From Paenibacillus chitinolyticus NBRC 15660 (lineage in GTDB: Bacteria; Bacillota; Bacilli; Paenibacillales; NBRC-103111): DNA of 64,000 bases. The notes under the pieces were generated by a model. That model ran no database searches, was not told the DNA's origin, and saw only the letters and a list, made by a program, of their open reading frames with translations. The position numbers and the translations under genes are program-made. Where the stretch lies: contig NZ_BBJT01000003.1 of the NCBI RefSeq assembly GCF_000739915.1, positions 950,585 to 1,014,584 of the forward strand. Direction: 5' to 3'. The first letter of the stretch is position 1, and every line of letters begins with the position of its first letter. This document shows positions 26,248 through 35,073 of the stretch, piece by piece.

Positions 26248-26756
26248 TTTCCGAACCATTCCTTAGTGAAGAAGCTAAAGTTTAAGGATTAGCCAAATTC
26301 TTGCTTCACCGTTGGGCGAGCTCACTCGTTCAGCTATATTGCGGTATAATCCCCATCCGATTCACTACCACATTCGCCTGCCCCCGGATTTCAAATCCTT
26401 TACAACCCTGAAGTGGTTAAGGTGCTCCCTCAACTACAGAAGGCCGAAATCCGTCACTTTACCACTATTTGTAATACGGTTAACCGTATCGGTTGATAGG
26501 GTAGACTAATGAAAACAGGGAGCAGCTACAATAGCTGCTCCCAAGAATACTACAATGACTTTTAACCCTATATACTGTTATCTTTTAGTGCGCCCATTTC
26601 ATAAAGAAACCTTGATGGCACTTTTCTGTAGCCATTGTATCTTATCTCTCCTTTATCGGACACTTCCACTTCTCAAACGCAAATCATTCTAAATTGTTGC
26701 AGATTAGGAATCTCATAGTTCAATACCTTAATTAAACAAGTATATCTTCATAACAA
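26248..26756. other. Intergenic region with palindrome and hairpin
   Basis: About 500 bp without a conventional gene. It contains a perfect 16-bp palindrome ATACGGTTAACCGTAT (26474-26489) and a hairpin GGGAGCAGCTA/TAGCTGCTCCC (26518-26542). The hairpin is followed on the minus strand by TGTTTTC, so it could be a weak terminator of the fructan operon to the right. Confidence 0.55.
26585..26635 (-). CDS. Possible 16-residue small peptide
   Basis: The minus-strand frame MATEKCHQGFFMKWAH is preceded by AAAGGAGAG at 9-10 bp, a near-ideal ribosome site that is otherwise hard to explain here. It lies just upstream of the hairpin at 26518. It may be a leader peptide, a small protein, or the stump of a deleted gene; no homology is claimed. 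Confidence 0.25.
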   Translation of the reverse strand: MATEKCHQGFFMKWAH

Positions 26757-26786
26757 CGAAAAAAGAGCTGAATGTTCGGCTCTTCA
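26757..26786 (-). terminator. Intrinsic terminator of the fructan operon
   Basis: On the minus strand AAGAGC and GCTCTT arms with a 10-nt loop are followed by six T residues. It overlaps the stop codon of the fructokinase gene. Confidence 0.75.
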
Positions 26787-27746
26787 CACGTTATCTTCAA
26801 AAATCTTGTTAACATCATCAAGCTCAGGAATCGCGGGAATGGCACCTTTTTGGGTTGTGCTGAGACCAGCTGCAATATTGGCAAATGAGATCATTTCTTC
26901 AATTATACCCGGTGTCAGCAATTCTAACGTTATTTTTTTTTCTAAAATCTTATGCAATAATGAGCCTAAAAAAATATCACCAGCGCCAGTCGTATCGACA
27001 GCATTCACAGATTTGGCTTTGACATAACCTGTTTCATGCTTTAATCGGTAGAAGCAGCCTTTATCGCCCAAAGTGATTAACAGCAGTTTCAAGTGGAATC
27101 GCTCTACCAATTCTCTTGATCCCTTTTCGAGGTCCGTCAGACCTGTAATAAATAAAAGTTCTTCTTCAGATATTTTAACAATATCTGCGTACTGCATTCC
27201 TTCAATAATCGTCTCTTTAGCACGTTCTAAGCTATCCCAAAGCAGCGGTCTCAGATTCGGATCATAAGACACCAGAATACCTTTCTCATTCGCTGCTGCT
27301 ACTGCTTTTAAAGTAGCTTTCTTAACCATTTCATGGGTCATGGACAACGAGCCAAAATGTAATACTTTAGCATTATTAAGCAGAGTTAAATCTACTTCGT
27401 CTTCACTCAGCATCATGTCGGCTCCTGGTGAACGATAGAAGTGAAAGGATCGATCCCCTGCTTTATCTAAGTGAACAAATGCTAAGGTCGTATTCACATT
27501 ATTCGCGTAGCTGAGCCCTCTTGCATCGATATGATTATTTTCTAAAACCTTTCCCAAGAAATGACCTAGTTGGTCATCTCCCACTTTGCCGATAAACGCT
27601 GTTTTATGCCCATATCTTGATAATACCGCCAACACATTGGCAGGTGCGCCTCCCGGATTCGTTTCAAAAAGAGTATTCCCGTTATCAGAAACTCCTACAG
27701 GAGTAAAATCAATGAGCAGTTCCCCTAGTGATACTACATCATACAT
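26784..27746 (-). CDS. scrK: PfkB-family fructokinase
   Basis: A 320-residue ribokinase-family sugar kinase. N-terminal GGAPANVLAVLSRYG and C-terminal VDTTGAGDIFLGSL, with the catalytic Asp in GAGD, are the two PfkB signatures. It would convert fructose released by the GH32 and GH172 enzymes to fructose 6-phosphate. It starts 15 bp after the GH32 gene with AAGGGTG before the ATG. Last gene of the operon. Fructose is inferred from context; another keto-sugar is possible. Confidence 0.88.
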   Translation of the reverse strand: MYDVVSLGELLIDFTPVGVSDNGNTLFETNPGGAPANVLAVLSRYGHKTAFIGKVGDDQLGHFLGKVLENNHIDARGLSYANNVNTTLAFVHLDKAGDRSFHFYRSPGADMMLSEDEVDLTLLNNAKVLHFGSLSMTHEMVKKATLKAVAAANEKGILVSYDPNLRPLLWDSLERAKETIIEGMQYADIVKISEEELLFITGLTDLEKGSRELVERFHLKLLLITLGDKGCFYRLKHETGYVKAKSVNAVDTTGAGDIFLGSLLHKILEKKITLELLTPGIIEEMISFANIAAGLSTTQKGAIPAIPELDDVNKIFEDNV

Positions 27747-27761
27747 CGTTAGTTCACCCTT

Positions 27762-29234
27762 CTACTTCCAGCTTGAGTTTAATTTCCATGATTCAAAATT
27801 ACGGATTTTCAAATGACCGTCACTTGTAAAGATGTTAAATTGTTGGCTTTTCTCATTCGGAAAAAACCGATTCGTTATTACCTGCTCGCCTTCATTTACA
27901 AACAGCTCTACCGAGGTCGTATCCATAAATAAGCGAATATGAATGGATCCATCTTTAATATGCAATGGCGCAGTGCTTACTCCTTTTTCACCTGACCCTG
28001 AACGGGTACGGTCCATCTTTATTTCATTATTCTTTAGATCAAAAAGAATATCCGTTCTTTCTTCCCCATCTTGAGAACAACGCAGTTGTAAACCAAACGC
28101 AGCCGCATCTGTTTCATTGACATCAACTTCGATAATCGTTTCCGAAACCGAATCATAAGTCTCACTTATAACCTTTACACCGTCAATAGCTGAGACATCC
28201 CATTTCTGATAATCCGATCTTAGTGAAACGATCTCTTCTATAGGTTTTTGCTTGACTACATGATTGGATTCGAGAACAAGTTCTCGTGGAATGGACATTG
28301 CCCCTGCCCAACCATGCTCTTGCGATGGCATTTTAGTTAACCATTTTTCCATCCAGCCGATCACAATTCTTCGTCCTTTATCATCCACTAGTGTTTGAGG
28401 AGCATAGAAATCAAAACCATAGTCTAGTATAGAAGATACTTTTTGAGTGAAAATCCCTGCTTCATAATCCATATCTCCGATAACATAAAAAGGATTCTCA
28501 TTCTGTTTACCATACATCGGTGAAACGATCAGCACATGTCTATGATTTAGCGGAAATAAATCCGGGCATTCCCACATATCGCCCTGGGTGCCGTCACTCT
28601 CAGCAGCTATCCCCTTAAACTCCCATTTATGCTGATCTTCTGAAGTATAAAGAGCGGCTTTGCCTTTACCGTCTTTTTTTGTTCCTACGACCATATACCA
28701 TTTGTCTTCATGTTTCCACACTTTCGGATCTCTAAAATCATGGGTTCCTTCGCTTGGAAATTGATCAATAACCGGATTATGTTCGTACTTTTCAAAATGA
28801 ACGCCATCCTTGCTAGTAGCAATACATTGAACCTGCTGCGGCGTATTACCGTCCACATGACCTGTGTAAGCAAGTACAAGCTCCCCATTGTTGACAAAGG
28901 CACTCCCTGAAAAGCAGCCATACCCTTCAACATCTCCCGAATCATAGGGCTCGGATGGAGCTAATGCCACCGGAAGGTGCTTCCAGTGAATTAAGTCATC
29001 ACTCTTTGCGTGACCCCAATGCATGGGTCCCCACTTTGAATCGTAAGGATAATGCTGGTAAAACAAATGATACTCACCGCTATACTGAACAAACCCATTT
29101 GGATCATTGATCCAGCCGGTCGGTGCCATAAAGTGATAATGCAGGCGATAAGTACTTTGGGCGACATGCTCTTTTTTCTGCTCAATGATCTTGTTGGCTG
29201 CATCCAAAGCAACCTGATGTTTCGATGTAAGCAT
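27762..29234 (-). CDS. GH32 beta-fructosidase (sucrose-6-phosphate hydrolase/fructanase type)
   Basis: A 490-residue five-bladed propeller plus C-terminal beta-sandwich. The GH32 signatures are GWINDPNGF (nucleophile Asp44), FRDPKVW (transition-state Asp, about 167) and WECPDLF (acid/base Glu, about 216). No signal peptide, so it acts in the cytoplasm. Family members split sucrose, sucrose 6-phosphate or short fructans. Here there is an ABC importer and no sucrose PTS gene, which favours unphosphorylated fructo-oligosaccharides. GGAGG precedes the ATG. Confidence 0.92.
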   Translation of the reverse strand: MLTSKHQVALDAANKIIEQKKEHVAQSTYRLHYHFMAPTGWINDPNGFVQYSGEYHLFYQHYPYDSKWGPMHWGHAKSDDLIHWKHLPVALAPSEPYDSGDVEGYGCFSGSAFVNNGELVLAYTGHVDGNTPQQVQCIATSKDGVHFEKYEHNPVIDQFPSEGTHDFRDPKVWKHEDKWYMVVGTKKDGKGKAALYTSEDQHKWEFKGIAAESDGTQGDMWECPDLFPLNHRHVLIVSPMYGKQNENPFYVIGDMDYEAGIFTQKVSSILDYGFDFYAPQTLVDDKGRRIVIGWMEKWLTKMPSQEHGWAGAMSIPRELVLESNHVVKQKPIEEIVSLRSDYQKWDVSAIDGVKVISETYDSVSETIIEVDVNETDAAAFGLQLRCSQDGEERTDILFDLKNNEIKMDRTRSGSGEKGVSTAPLHIKDGSIHIRLFMDTTSVELFVNEGEQVITNRFFPNEKSQQFNIFTSDGHLKIRNFESWKLNSSWK

Positions 29235-29283
29235 TCGAATAGCCTCCGGTTACAGTTAATAGTTCTTGTTAAGGGAAGGGGAA

Positions 29284-29320
29284 GAACTAATTATTTGAAG
29301 CGAGTTCATTTAATTAGTTC
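29284..29320. repeat. Inverted repeat between GH172 and GH32 genes
   Basis: GAACTAATTA and TAATTAGTTC (10-bp perfect arms) surround 17 bp. It sits in the 98-bp gap inside the operon. It could be an mRNA-stabilising or attenuating hairpin or a second regulator site; no T run follows. Confidence 0.5.
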
Positions 29321-29332
29321 CCGGACGAATCC

Positions 29333-30676
29333 TTAAAGTGTGCTTTTCACACGTTGAACATGTTCTTTATTTCCGACAGATGATTCTCTTGTTTTATTAA
29401 ACTTTATTTCCATCTGATTTTTCTTTTCGGTTACATAGGATTGCTCTAATTTTTCGGCAAGCTCATAAGCTTTACGCTGTTCATCATTAAGCTCAGGCTT
29501 GGTATCTTGTTTTACCTCCGGCATTACTGCCACGTGAGGCAATCTTTGCTCCACTGGCAAAATATCTAGCTTAGGAGACGGAAGCGTTTGGTACCAGTAG
29601 GCTGTTGAGGACCAATCATCCGATAAATGGTTGGCATGGCCATGTTCAATAGTCACTTTTATTTTTTCCGCGAAATGAATGGGATCTGCGATATGAAAGC
29701 GATAGGACACTTGATAACCAGGTTTTTCACTTTCATGAATGATTGAGCCATTGTATAAGAAAGCATTTTTTTGCATACCCCATGCATGTCCGAAATAATC
29801 CTCTGTTCCAGTACCATTGATACTTGGCTCTGTTTCGCCATCAATAAAAATCATATCGTCGCCCTCTCCCCACCAGCTGCCTTGAAAATGGTTGACCGAT
29901 AGATTACAGCCAACATAATGTCCTTTTCCTTCTGTTTCAAGCACGACATAGTTTTCTTCACCCGAAAGGTTTGCCACGCTTTGAACTGCCGGGCTGTTTA
30001 CTTGAAGATCATTTCCCCAACCTTCACATGGATTTTCACGATGCCAGTTAGCATGGAAGTATACCGTATCTTCAGGCAGTTCTTCTTTATAAAGCTCATA
30101 ATCGATATAGAAGTACAAACCGAACGGAAGTTCATTTTCATTTACAATTTCAATTTTTGCTTTTTTGTTAAATGGCATTGGGAAATAGCAGTTTAATGCA
30201 GCAGGTGCTCCAAATTTGTTCGCCTCTTCAGGCTTTACCGATACGTTAAACGGAGCAGATTGAAAATTCCCCGGTAAGGAGTGACCTACACAGAAAAAGT
30301 CACCGAATGGTGCCAGAACGCTTGGTGTATCCTGATCGTCCCATGTAATTTTGATTAGTGCTTTTCGGTAATAGAATGGATCTTGCTCTTCCCAAGTTAC
30401 ACCCAGGGCGTTGTGAATTTCATTTACAGGTGCTACATTACTACCCAAAGCTGGATCTACAATACTAGGACCCATAATTTTCCGACAAAATGAAGTCATC
30501 CAGAAATGAGTTAAACAACCCGGACCTTCGATTTCCCCTAAAACAACGGATTCATTCGGCGGAATCAACCAGTAGTCTTGGTTTCTTCCTGTTTGATCAG
30601 AGCTCGATACACGCGCCGAACGAACATCCTTATGTGTGGTTAAGTGCTGCATACTGCCGTTAGATAGATTAGTCAT
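29333..30676 (-). CDS. GH172 (DUF2961) fructofuranosidase/difructose-dianhydride-type enzyme
   Basis: A 447-residue DUF2961 protein. GEGDDMIFIDGE and the stretch PSINGTGTEDYFGHAW carry the acidic residues expected at the active site. Characterised GH172 members act on alpha-D-fructofuranosides and on difructose dianhydride I. No signal peptide. The start at 30676 is preferred to an upstream TTG because GGAGG lies 8 bp before it. Together with GH32 and fructokinase it points to intracellular breakdown of difructose anhydrides or fructo-oligosaccharides. The C-terminal 45 residues are lysine- and glutamate-rich. Confidence 0.85.
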   Translation of the reverse strand: MTNLSNGSMQHLTTHKDVRSARVSSSDQTGRNQDYWLIPPNESVVLGEIEGPGCLTHFWMTSFCRKIMGPSIVDPALGSNVAPVNEIHNALGVTWEEQDPFYYRKALIKITWDDQDTPSVLAPFGDFFCVGHSLPGNFQSAPFNVSVKPEEANKFGAPAALNCYFPMPFNKKAKIEIVNENELPFGLYFYIDYELYKEELPEDTVYFHANWHRENPCEGWGNDLQVNSPAVQSVANLSGEENYVVLETEGKGHYVGCNLSVNHFQGSWWGEGDDMIFIDGETEPSINGTGTEDYFGHAWGMQKNAFLYNGSIIHESEKPGYQVSYRFHIADPIHFAEKIKVTIEHGHANHLSDDWSSTAYWYQTLPSPKLDILPVEQRLPHVAVMPEVKQDTKPELNDEQRKAYELAEKLEQSYVTEKKNQMEIKFNKTRESSVGNKEHVQRVKSTL

Positions 30677-30714
30677 TTTTATTTCCTCCAAGTAATCATT
30701 TTTGTAATTTTTTT

Positions 30715-31593
30715 TTATCCTTTAACTGCACCAGCTGTCATTCCTTCAACAATGTGTTTCTGAAAAATTGTAAAGAATATCAGCTGCGGAATAATAAACA
30801 ACAGGTTTGCCGAAACAATACCGCCATAGTCGATATTGTATCTACCTTTAAATTCTGAAATAGCCATTGAGATGGTCATTAATGATTGATCCGTAATAAG
30901 GGTTGCCGCGAATGGAAACTCGTTCCACACGTAAAGAGTATTAAAGATCAAAATAGTCATCATGACCGGTTTTACTATCGGAATAACAACTTTTGCACAG
31001 AGTATATAAAGGTTTGCTCCATCAATTAATGCGGCTTCTTCTATTTCTGACGGAAAGTCCTTTAAAAAACCTACAAACAACAAAGTGTTAAACGATAGAG
31101 TCGTTGCAATATACGGCAAAATGAGTGATAAATACGTATTTTCAATCCCAAAAAATATCGTGATTTTGTAAATCGGGTATAGCAAGATAAATGGGGGGAT
31201 GGCTAGTCCCGCTATTAAAAATAAATACAAACCATTCTTCCATTTGTTGCTTTTAAACACCATTCTGCTCAATGCGAATGAACTCATAAAGCTTACAACA
31301 AGACCCATAAAGACGGAGACAACTGCAATAAAAAAGGTGTTTTTATAAAGCAGCCCCATATCAAGCGTTTGGAATGCACGGACATAGTTCTCCAGGCTAA
31401 ATGACTTCGGTATTGAAAGAGGGTCTGTTAGAATAGACTGATTATCTTTAAAGGAAAGCAGAATCATCCACGGAAACGGAATCATCACCAGCGCGGTTAT
31501 TCCGAAAGTGAGCAATCGGGAAAGCAGCCTGCCGCTTTTCCGCTTGGACACCGCAACTTTTGTTCCTTGAGCCGTTGATATCATTGTCTTCAC
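30715..31593 (-). CDS. Carbohydrate ABC transporter permease (MsmG/MalG-like)
   Basis: A 292-residue CUT1-type permease with six membrane segments and the cytoplasmic EAA-type loop EIEEAALIDGANLYILCAKV (about residue 185-205) that contacts the ATPase. It overlaps the first permease gene by 4 bp. The operon encodes no ATPase, so it must share one (MsmX/MsmK type) encoded elsewhere, as is common for CUT1 importers in Bacilli. Confidence 0.9.
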   Translation of the reverse strand: MKTMISTAQGTKVAVSKRKSGRLLSRLLTFGITALVMIPFPWMILLSFKDNQSILTDPLSIPKSFSLENYVRAFQTLDMGLLYKNTFFIAVVSVFMGLVVSFMSSFALSRMVFKSNKWKNGLYLFLIAGLAIPPFILLYPIYKITIFFGIENTYLSLILPYIATTLSFNTLLFVGFLKDFPSEIEEAALIDGANLYILCAKVVIPIVKPVMMTILIFNTLYVWNEFPFAATLITDQSLMTISMAISEFKGRYNIDYGGIVSANLLFIIPQLIFFTIFQKHIVEGMTAGAVKG

Positions 31594-32498
31594 GCTTTCC
31601 TCGCTCCTTCGCTGTTAACCATTCTTTTACCGAAGGTGAACATTCCCAAAATAATACCAGTTAAGAGAATTGTTGCAATGAGGGAAGCTACAGCGATTGC
31701 CATTCCATACCCGTATTCTCCAGCATTAAATGTTGTACTATACATGTAGGTAACTAATACATCGGATAGATGATTTGGTCCACCATTCGTTAATTGGAGC
31801 ACCGTTTCAAAAATTTTAAAACATAAGGTAATCGCTAAGATGATGTTCAGCTTAAAGGTCTCACCCAACAGAGGAACCGTGATGTTTCTCAATTGCTGAA
31901 ATTTAGTAGCACCATCAATATCAGCTGCCTCATACATCTCTTTTGGGATTAAAGTTAGTCCCGCGAGAAAAATTGTTGCGATATATCCAAGACTTTGCCA
32001 ACTTTGGACGACAGCTACTGAGAATGGCGTTAGCTTATCACCGCCAATCCATTGTAAAGCCCAGGATTCCAGTCCTATCATATTTAATACGTTGTTAATC
32101 AATCCGATTTTAGGATCTAAAATAAATACCCAGATTAACCCCACCATAATTGGCGCAATAATTGAAGGTGAATAATTAATCGCCCGAATCACTCCCAAAC
32201 CTTTCATCTTCTTATTCAGAAGCAACGATAAAAGAAAGGCTGCCGGTATAAGAATAATAAGAGTAACAACCAGAACTATGAAGGTGTTTTTCAGAGCAAC
32301 CATAAAAATCGGATCATTAAATAGTCTTAAATAATTGGACATTCCTGTGAATTTAGGCTTACCTATCCCTGTAAAACGTGTTAAACTGTAATACGCTGCA
32401 ATAATAATTGGTAGTATAATATAGACCATATATAAAAGCATTGTAGGCAATAACATTATTATTTTGTTTGAATTGCTGCTAAACCAACGCATATTCAC
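31590..32498 (-). CDS. Sugar ABC transporter permease (MsmF/MalF-like)
   Basis: A 302-residue permease with six membrane segments and the EAA-type loop EMYEAADIDGATKFQQLRNI near residue 200. It forms the membrane channel with the overlapping second permease and receives sugar from the lipoprotein encoded upstream. Very AT-rich codon use, like the whole operon. Confidence 0.9.
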   Translation of the reverse strand: MNMRWFSSNSNKIIMLLPTMLLYMVYIILPIIIAAYYSLTRFTGIGKPKFTGMSNYLRLFNDPIFMVALKNTFIVLVVTLIILIPAAFLLSLLLNKKMKGLGVIRAINYSPSIIAPIMVGLIWVFILDPKIGLINNVLNMIGLESWALQWIGGDKLTPFSVAVVQSWQSLGYIATIFLAGLTLIPKEMYEAADIDGATKFQQLRNITVPLLGETFKLNIILAITLCFKIFETVLQLTNGGPNHLSDVLVTYMYSTTFNAGEYGYGMAIAVASLIATILLTGIILGMFTFGKRMVNSEGARKA

Positions 32499-32552
32499 AC
32501 CTACTTTTAGTACTTGTCTGCTCTTATATTAATAAGCAGACCAGCTTATTAA

Positions 32553-33842
32553 TTATTTAGTTTCATCTACCTTATTCTGAACAACTTTTGCAGCCTCTTC
32601 AGGTGTGTAGGTTCCGTTAATCACACCGTAAATACTGTCATACATTGCGTTGCCAATGGCCTCTGGAACGACAAGGTCTGGCTGATTGGGTTGACTGACC
32701 CATCCTTTCAACTGAATCTGGTCAACAAGCTGCTTGAATAACGGGTTCTTCGCTTCGTCAATAGTTACTTTAGTATTTGTCATCGGCGGAACTTGATTTT
32801 CTACCATGATTTGTGTACCTTTCTCTCCATAATAAAAGGCAAACAATTTAAGAACTGCTTCTTTCTTAGCTGCATCTTTCTCTACATTTTTACTTACAAG
32901 AAGCGGTGCCGCCGGCACTACGGAGCTTATATTCTGATTGCCGACTCCGTCTGCAAACGTTGGACCCCACCAGAAGCCTGCATCTATTCCGCTCTCTTCA
33001 ATCTTTGGAATATCCCACATTCCAGAATCAAGAAATGCTGCCTGGCCGCCGAGGAATTGTTCAACCGCTTGGAAATACGTTTGAGTAGAAACGTTATCAG
33101 GGAATGCACCAGCTTTTCTTAACTCATCGATTTTTTTGTAATAATTAACAAAATCTTCGTTATTGTATTTTTCTTTACCTGCCATAATATTGTCGATTTT
33201 CTCGAAATAACCATATCTAGACAGCATAGTTAAGAAGGCCCATACTGAATATTCATCTTTGGCACCTTTAGCAATCGTAGTCACACCGTTTTGTTTAAAC
33301 ACTTTTGCAGCTGCGACCAGATCCTCGATTGTCTTTGGAAGCTCTACTCCATGTTGCTTAAATAATGCTTTGTTGTAGAATAAACCTGTAACTAGCGGCT
33401 GATACGGCAGTCCGTATTGTTCTCCATTTGCCGCATAAGTACTTAACATATTTTCATTTAAAGAATTTTTAATCTCTGGATTTTCTTTAATAAAATCATT
33501 TAATCCCATTAGCATACCGGCTTCATATAGCTCCGAAGCGGAAGCCGGAAGCATCCAAAATACATCTGGTAATTTGTTCGATTGAGACATCATTTTTATA
33601 TTTTTCACATGCTCTTGTTGCTCTTTACCGATTAAATTCACCTTAATATCCGGATTTTCTATCTGAAACTGTTCAATCAGTTTGGAAAATGCCGGTTCTT
33701 GTTCCATAGGATTCGCTACATGGATAGCAAAATCAATAGTCGTAATACCATCTTCATTCGAATCTCCACCGCCGCTATTGCAACCTGCAATAACCACGCT
33801 GACAACGAGAAGTAAAATTAGTAGGTAGCTGAACTTTTTCAT
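32553..33842 (-). CDS. Extracellular sugar-binding lipoprotein of the ABC importer
   Basis: A 429-residue binding protein with a lipoprotein signal peptide: KKFSYLL, hydrophobic core, lipobox VVIAGC at about residues 17-22, then a GGGDSNEDG linker. The rest is a type I CUT1 substrate-binding fold (WMLPASASELYEAG, AAFLDSGMWDIP). It captures the fructan-derived sugar outside the membrane. The start at 33842 follows GAGGTG. It lies 30 bp after the lacI-type gene. Confidence 0.9.
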   Translation of the reverse strand: MKKFSYLLILLLVVSVVIAGCNSGGGDSNEDGITTIDFAIHVANPMEQEPAFSKLIEQFQIENPDIKVNLIGKEQQEHVKNIKMMSQSNKLPDVFWMLPASASELYEAGMLMGLNDFIKENPEIKNSLNENMLSTYAANGEQYGLPYQPLVTGLFYNKALFKQHGVELPKTIEDLVAAAKVFKQNGVTTIAKGAKDEYSVWAFLTMLSRYGYFEKIDNIMAGKEKYNNEDFVNYYKKIDELRKAGAFPDNVSTQTYFQAVEQFLGGQAAFLDSGMWDIPKIEESGIDAGFWWGPTFADGVGNQNISSVVPAAPLLVSKNVEKDAAKKEAVLKLFAFYYGEKGTQIMVENQVPPMTNTKVTIDEAKNPLFKQLVDQIQLKGWVSQPNQPDLVVPEAIGNAMYDSIYGVINGTYTPEEAAKVVQNKVDETK

Positions 33843-33872
33843 TTTAAGCACCTCTGCCAATTTTAATTTTTT

Positions 33873-34994
33873 TTACAAAGAGCCTCGAATTACAAGCGTA
33901 GAATCAATACAAATTTCAACGGGATCTTTTGACAAATTCTCAAGCTTTTCAAGCATAAGTGCCGCTGCTGCTTGTCCCATTTCAAAAGCAGGCTGTTTGA
34001 TTGTTGTAATAGGTGGTTCTGTCAAGCTCATCCATTGAAAATCGTCATAGGAAAGAAAGGAAATTTGCTTAGGAACAGAAACTTTCTTTTCTTTGAAGGA
34101 CTTATATGCTCCCATAGACATCGTGTTATTTACGATAACTAATCCGTCTATCTCCTGATCCAACACCTTTTGGGTAAGCTCGTATCCCGATTCAAATAAA
34201 GACTCTCCTACATAAGTGATCTTCTCATCAAAGGGAACCTGGTTATCTTTCAATACATCTTTATAGGCTTGAAAGCGTTCAATCGTACTCGATACATCAA
34301 TAGGGCCTGATATAAAGGCAATCCTCTTTCTGCCCTTTTGAACCATTAATTGGATGGCTTCGTATGTGATCTGATAGTTATTTGTATAAATCGTATCCAC
34401 CTTATTCTGTACACTTGGTTTTCGATCCACATAAACAACCGGGTACTGAAGATAAGACAATTCATTTACATTTTTTCCATTCTGAGAAGTCGGCGCAATA
34501 ATGAGTCCATCCATATAATCCGTAAATTGAGTATTATACATATCTATCTGTTCGAGCTCATTATTAATATTTTCATGAGAATTGCTTATAACTAGGCGAT
34601 ACCCTTTCGTATTTAGTACGCTTTCAATTCCATTTGCCAACGAAATAAAGAAGTCCGCTGATGTATCATTTTGACGTATCGGAATGATCAACCCAATTAT
34701 TTTTGTATCTTTTCCTTTAAGTGATTTAGCTACAGTGCTTGGTCTATAATTTAACTCTTCCATAGCCTTTAACACTTTTAATTTTGTTTCTTCTTTAACA
34801 AATCTTGATGCATTCATTACGTTTGAAACGGTTGCTGTGGATACTTCAGCTTTTTTAGCAACATCCTTTATGCTAGGTTTTTTACCTTCTACTTCGATCT
34901 CCCTCTTTCTTCTAATATTACTATCATAAGAATTTAATCGATTAAATAGAGAAATAAAAAAATAATCGATGATAGTTTTTAAATTAAAAGGCAT
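33873..34994 (-). CDS. LacI-family repressor of the fructan operon
   Basis: A LacI-type regulator: the HTH KPSIKDVAKKAEVSTATVSN begins only at residue 39 of the longest frame, followed by a hinge (NYRPSTVAKSLKG) and a periplasmic-binding-protein-like sensor domain. LacI proteins normally begin 3-5 residues before the HTH, so the first 35 or so codons are suspicious. The ATG at 34994 falls inside a palindrome, and no ATG, GTG or TTG exists in frame near the GAGGGAG at about 34900; an ATC at 34898 would fit by spacing. It is the first gene of its own operon and is probably autoregulated. Confidence 0.85.
   Translation of the reverse strand: MPFNLKTIIDYFFISLFNRLNSYDSNIRRKREIEVEGKKPSIKDVAKKAEVSTATVSNVMNASRFVKEETKLKVLKAMEELNYRPSTVAKSLKGKDTKIIGLIIPIRQNDTSADFFISLANGIESVLNTKGYRLVISNSHENINNELEQIDMYNTQFTDYMDGLIIAPTSQNGKNVNELSYLQYPVVYVDRKPSVQNKVDTIYTNNYQITYEAIQLMVQKGRKRIAFISGPIDVSSTIERFQAYKDVLKDNQVPFDEKITYVGESLFESGYELTQKVLDQEIDGLVIVNNTMSMGAYKSFKEKKVSVPKQISFLSYDDFQWMSLTEPPITTIKQPAFEMGQAAAALMLEKLENLSKDPVEICIDSTLVIRGSL
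34932..34947. promoter_or_regulatory. LacI-type operator, internal copy
   Basis: ATTTAATCGATTAAAT is a perfect 16-bp palindrome with the central CG typical of LacI-family operators. It lies within the 5' part of the longest regulator frame, 60 bp from a similar palindrome at 34992. Confidence 0.7.
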
Positions 34995-35009
34995 TTAAAC
35001 GATTAAATG
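34992..35009. promoter_or_regulatory. LacI-type operator, upstream copy
   Basis: CATTTAAAC-GATTAAATG, 18 bp, one mismatch from perfect symmetry and the same core (ATTTAA, CG, TTAAAT) as the copy at 34932. It lies about 30 bp downstream of the predicted transcription start. Confidence 0.7.
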
Positions 35010-35021
35010 AATACGTACAAT

Positions 35022-35036
35022 ATGTAACCGTTTTAA
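35022..35036. promoter_or_regulatory. Candidate cre/CcpA site at the fructan promoter
   Basis: ATGTAACCGTTTTAA matches WTGNAANCGNWNNCW except for one base near its end. It lies directly downstream of the -10 element, where CcpA would block initiation. It could also be a weak third LacI operator. Confidence 0.4.
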
Positions 35037-35044
35037 TTGAGTTC

Positions 35045-35073
35045 ATATTATAATATATATATTTCTTTGTCAA
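35045..35073 (-). promoter_or_regulatory. Sigma-A promoter of the fructan operon
   Basis: On the minus strand TTGACA (35068-35073) is followed after 17 bp by TAATAT (35045-35050), with an overlapping TATAAT at 15 bp. It directs transcription into the lacI-type gene. The -35 box is inside the ISL3 transposase fragment. Confidence 0.75.
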
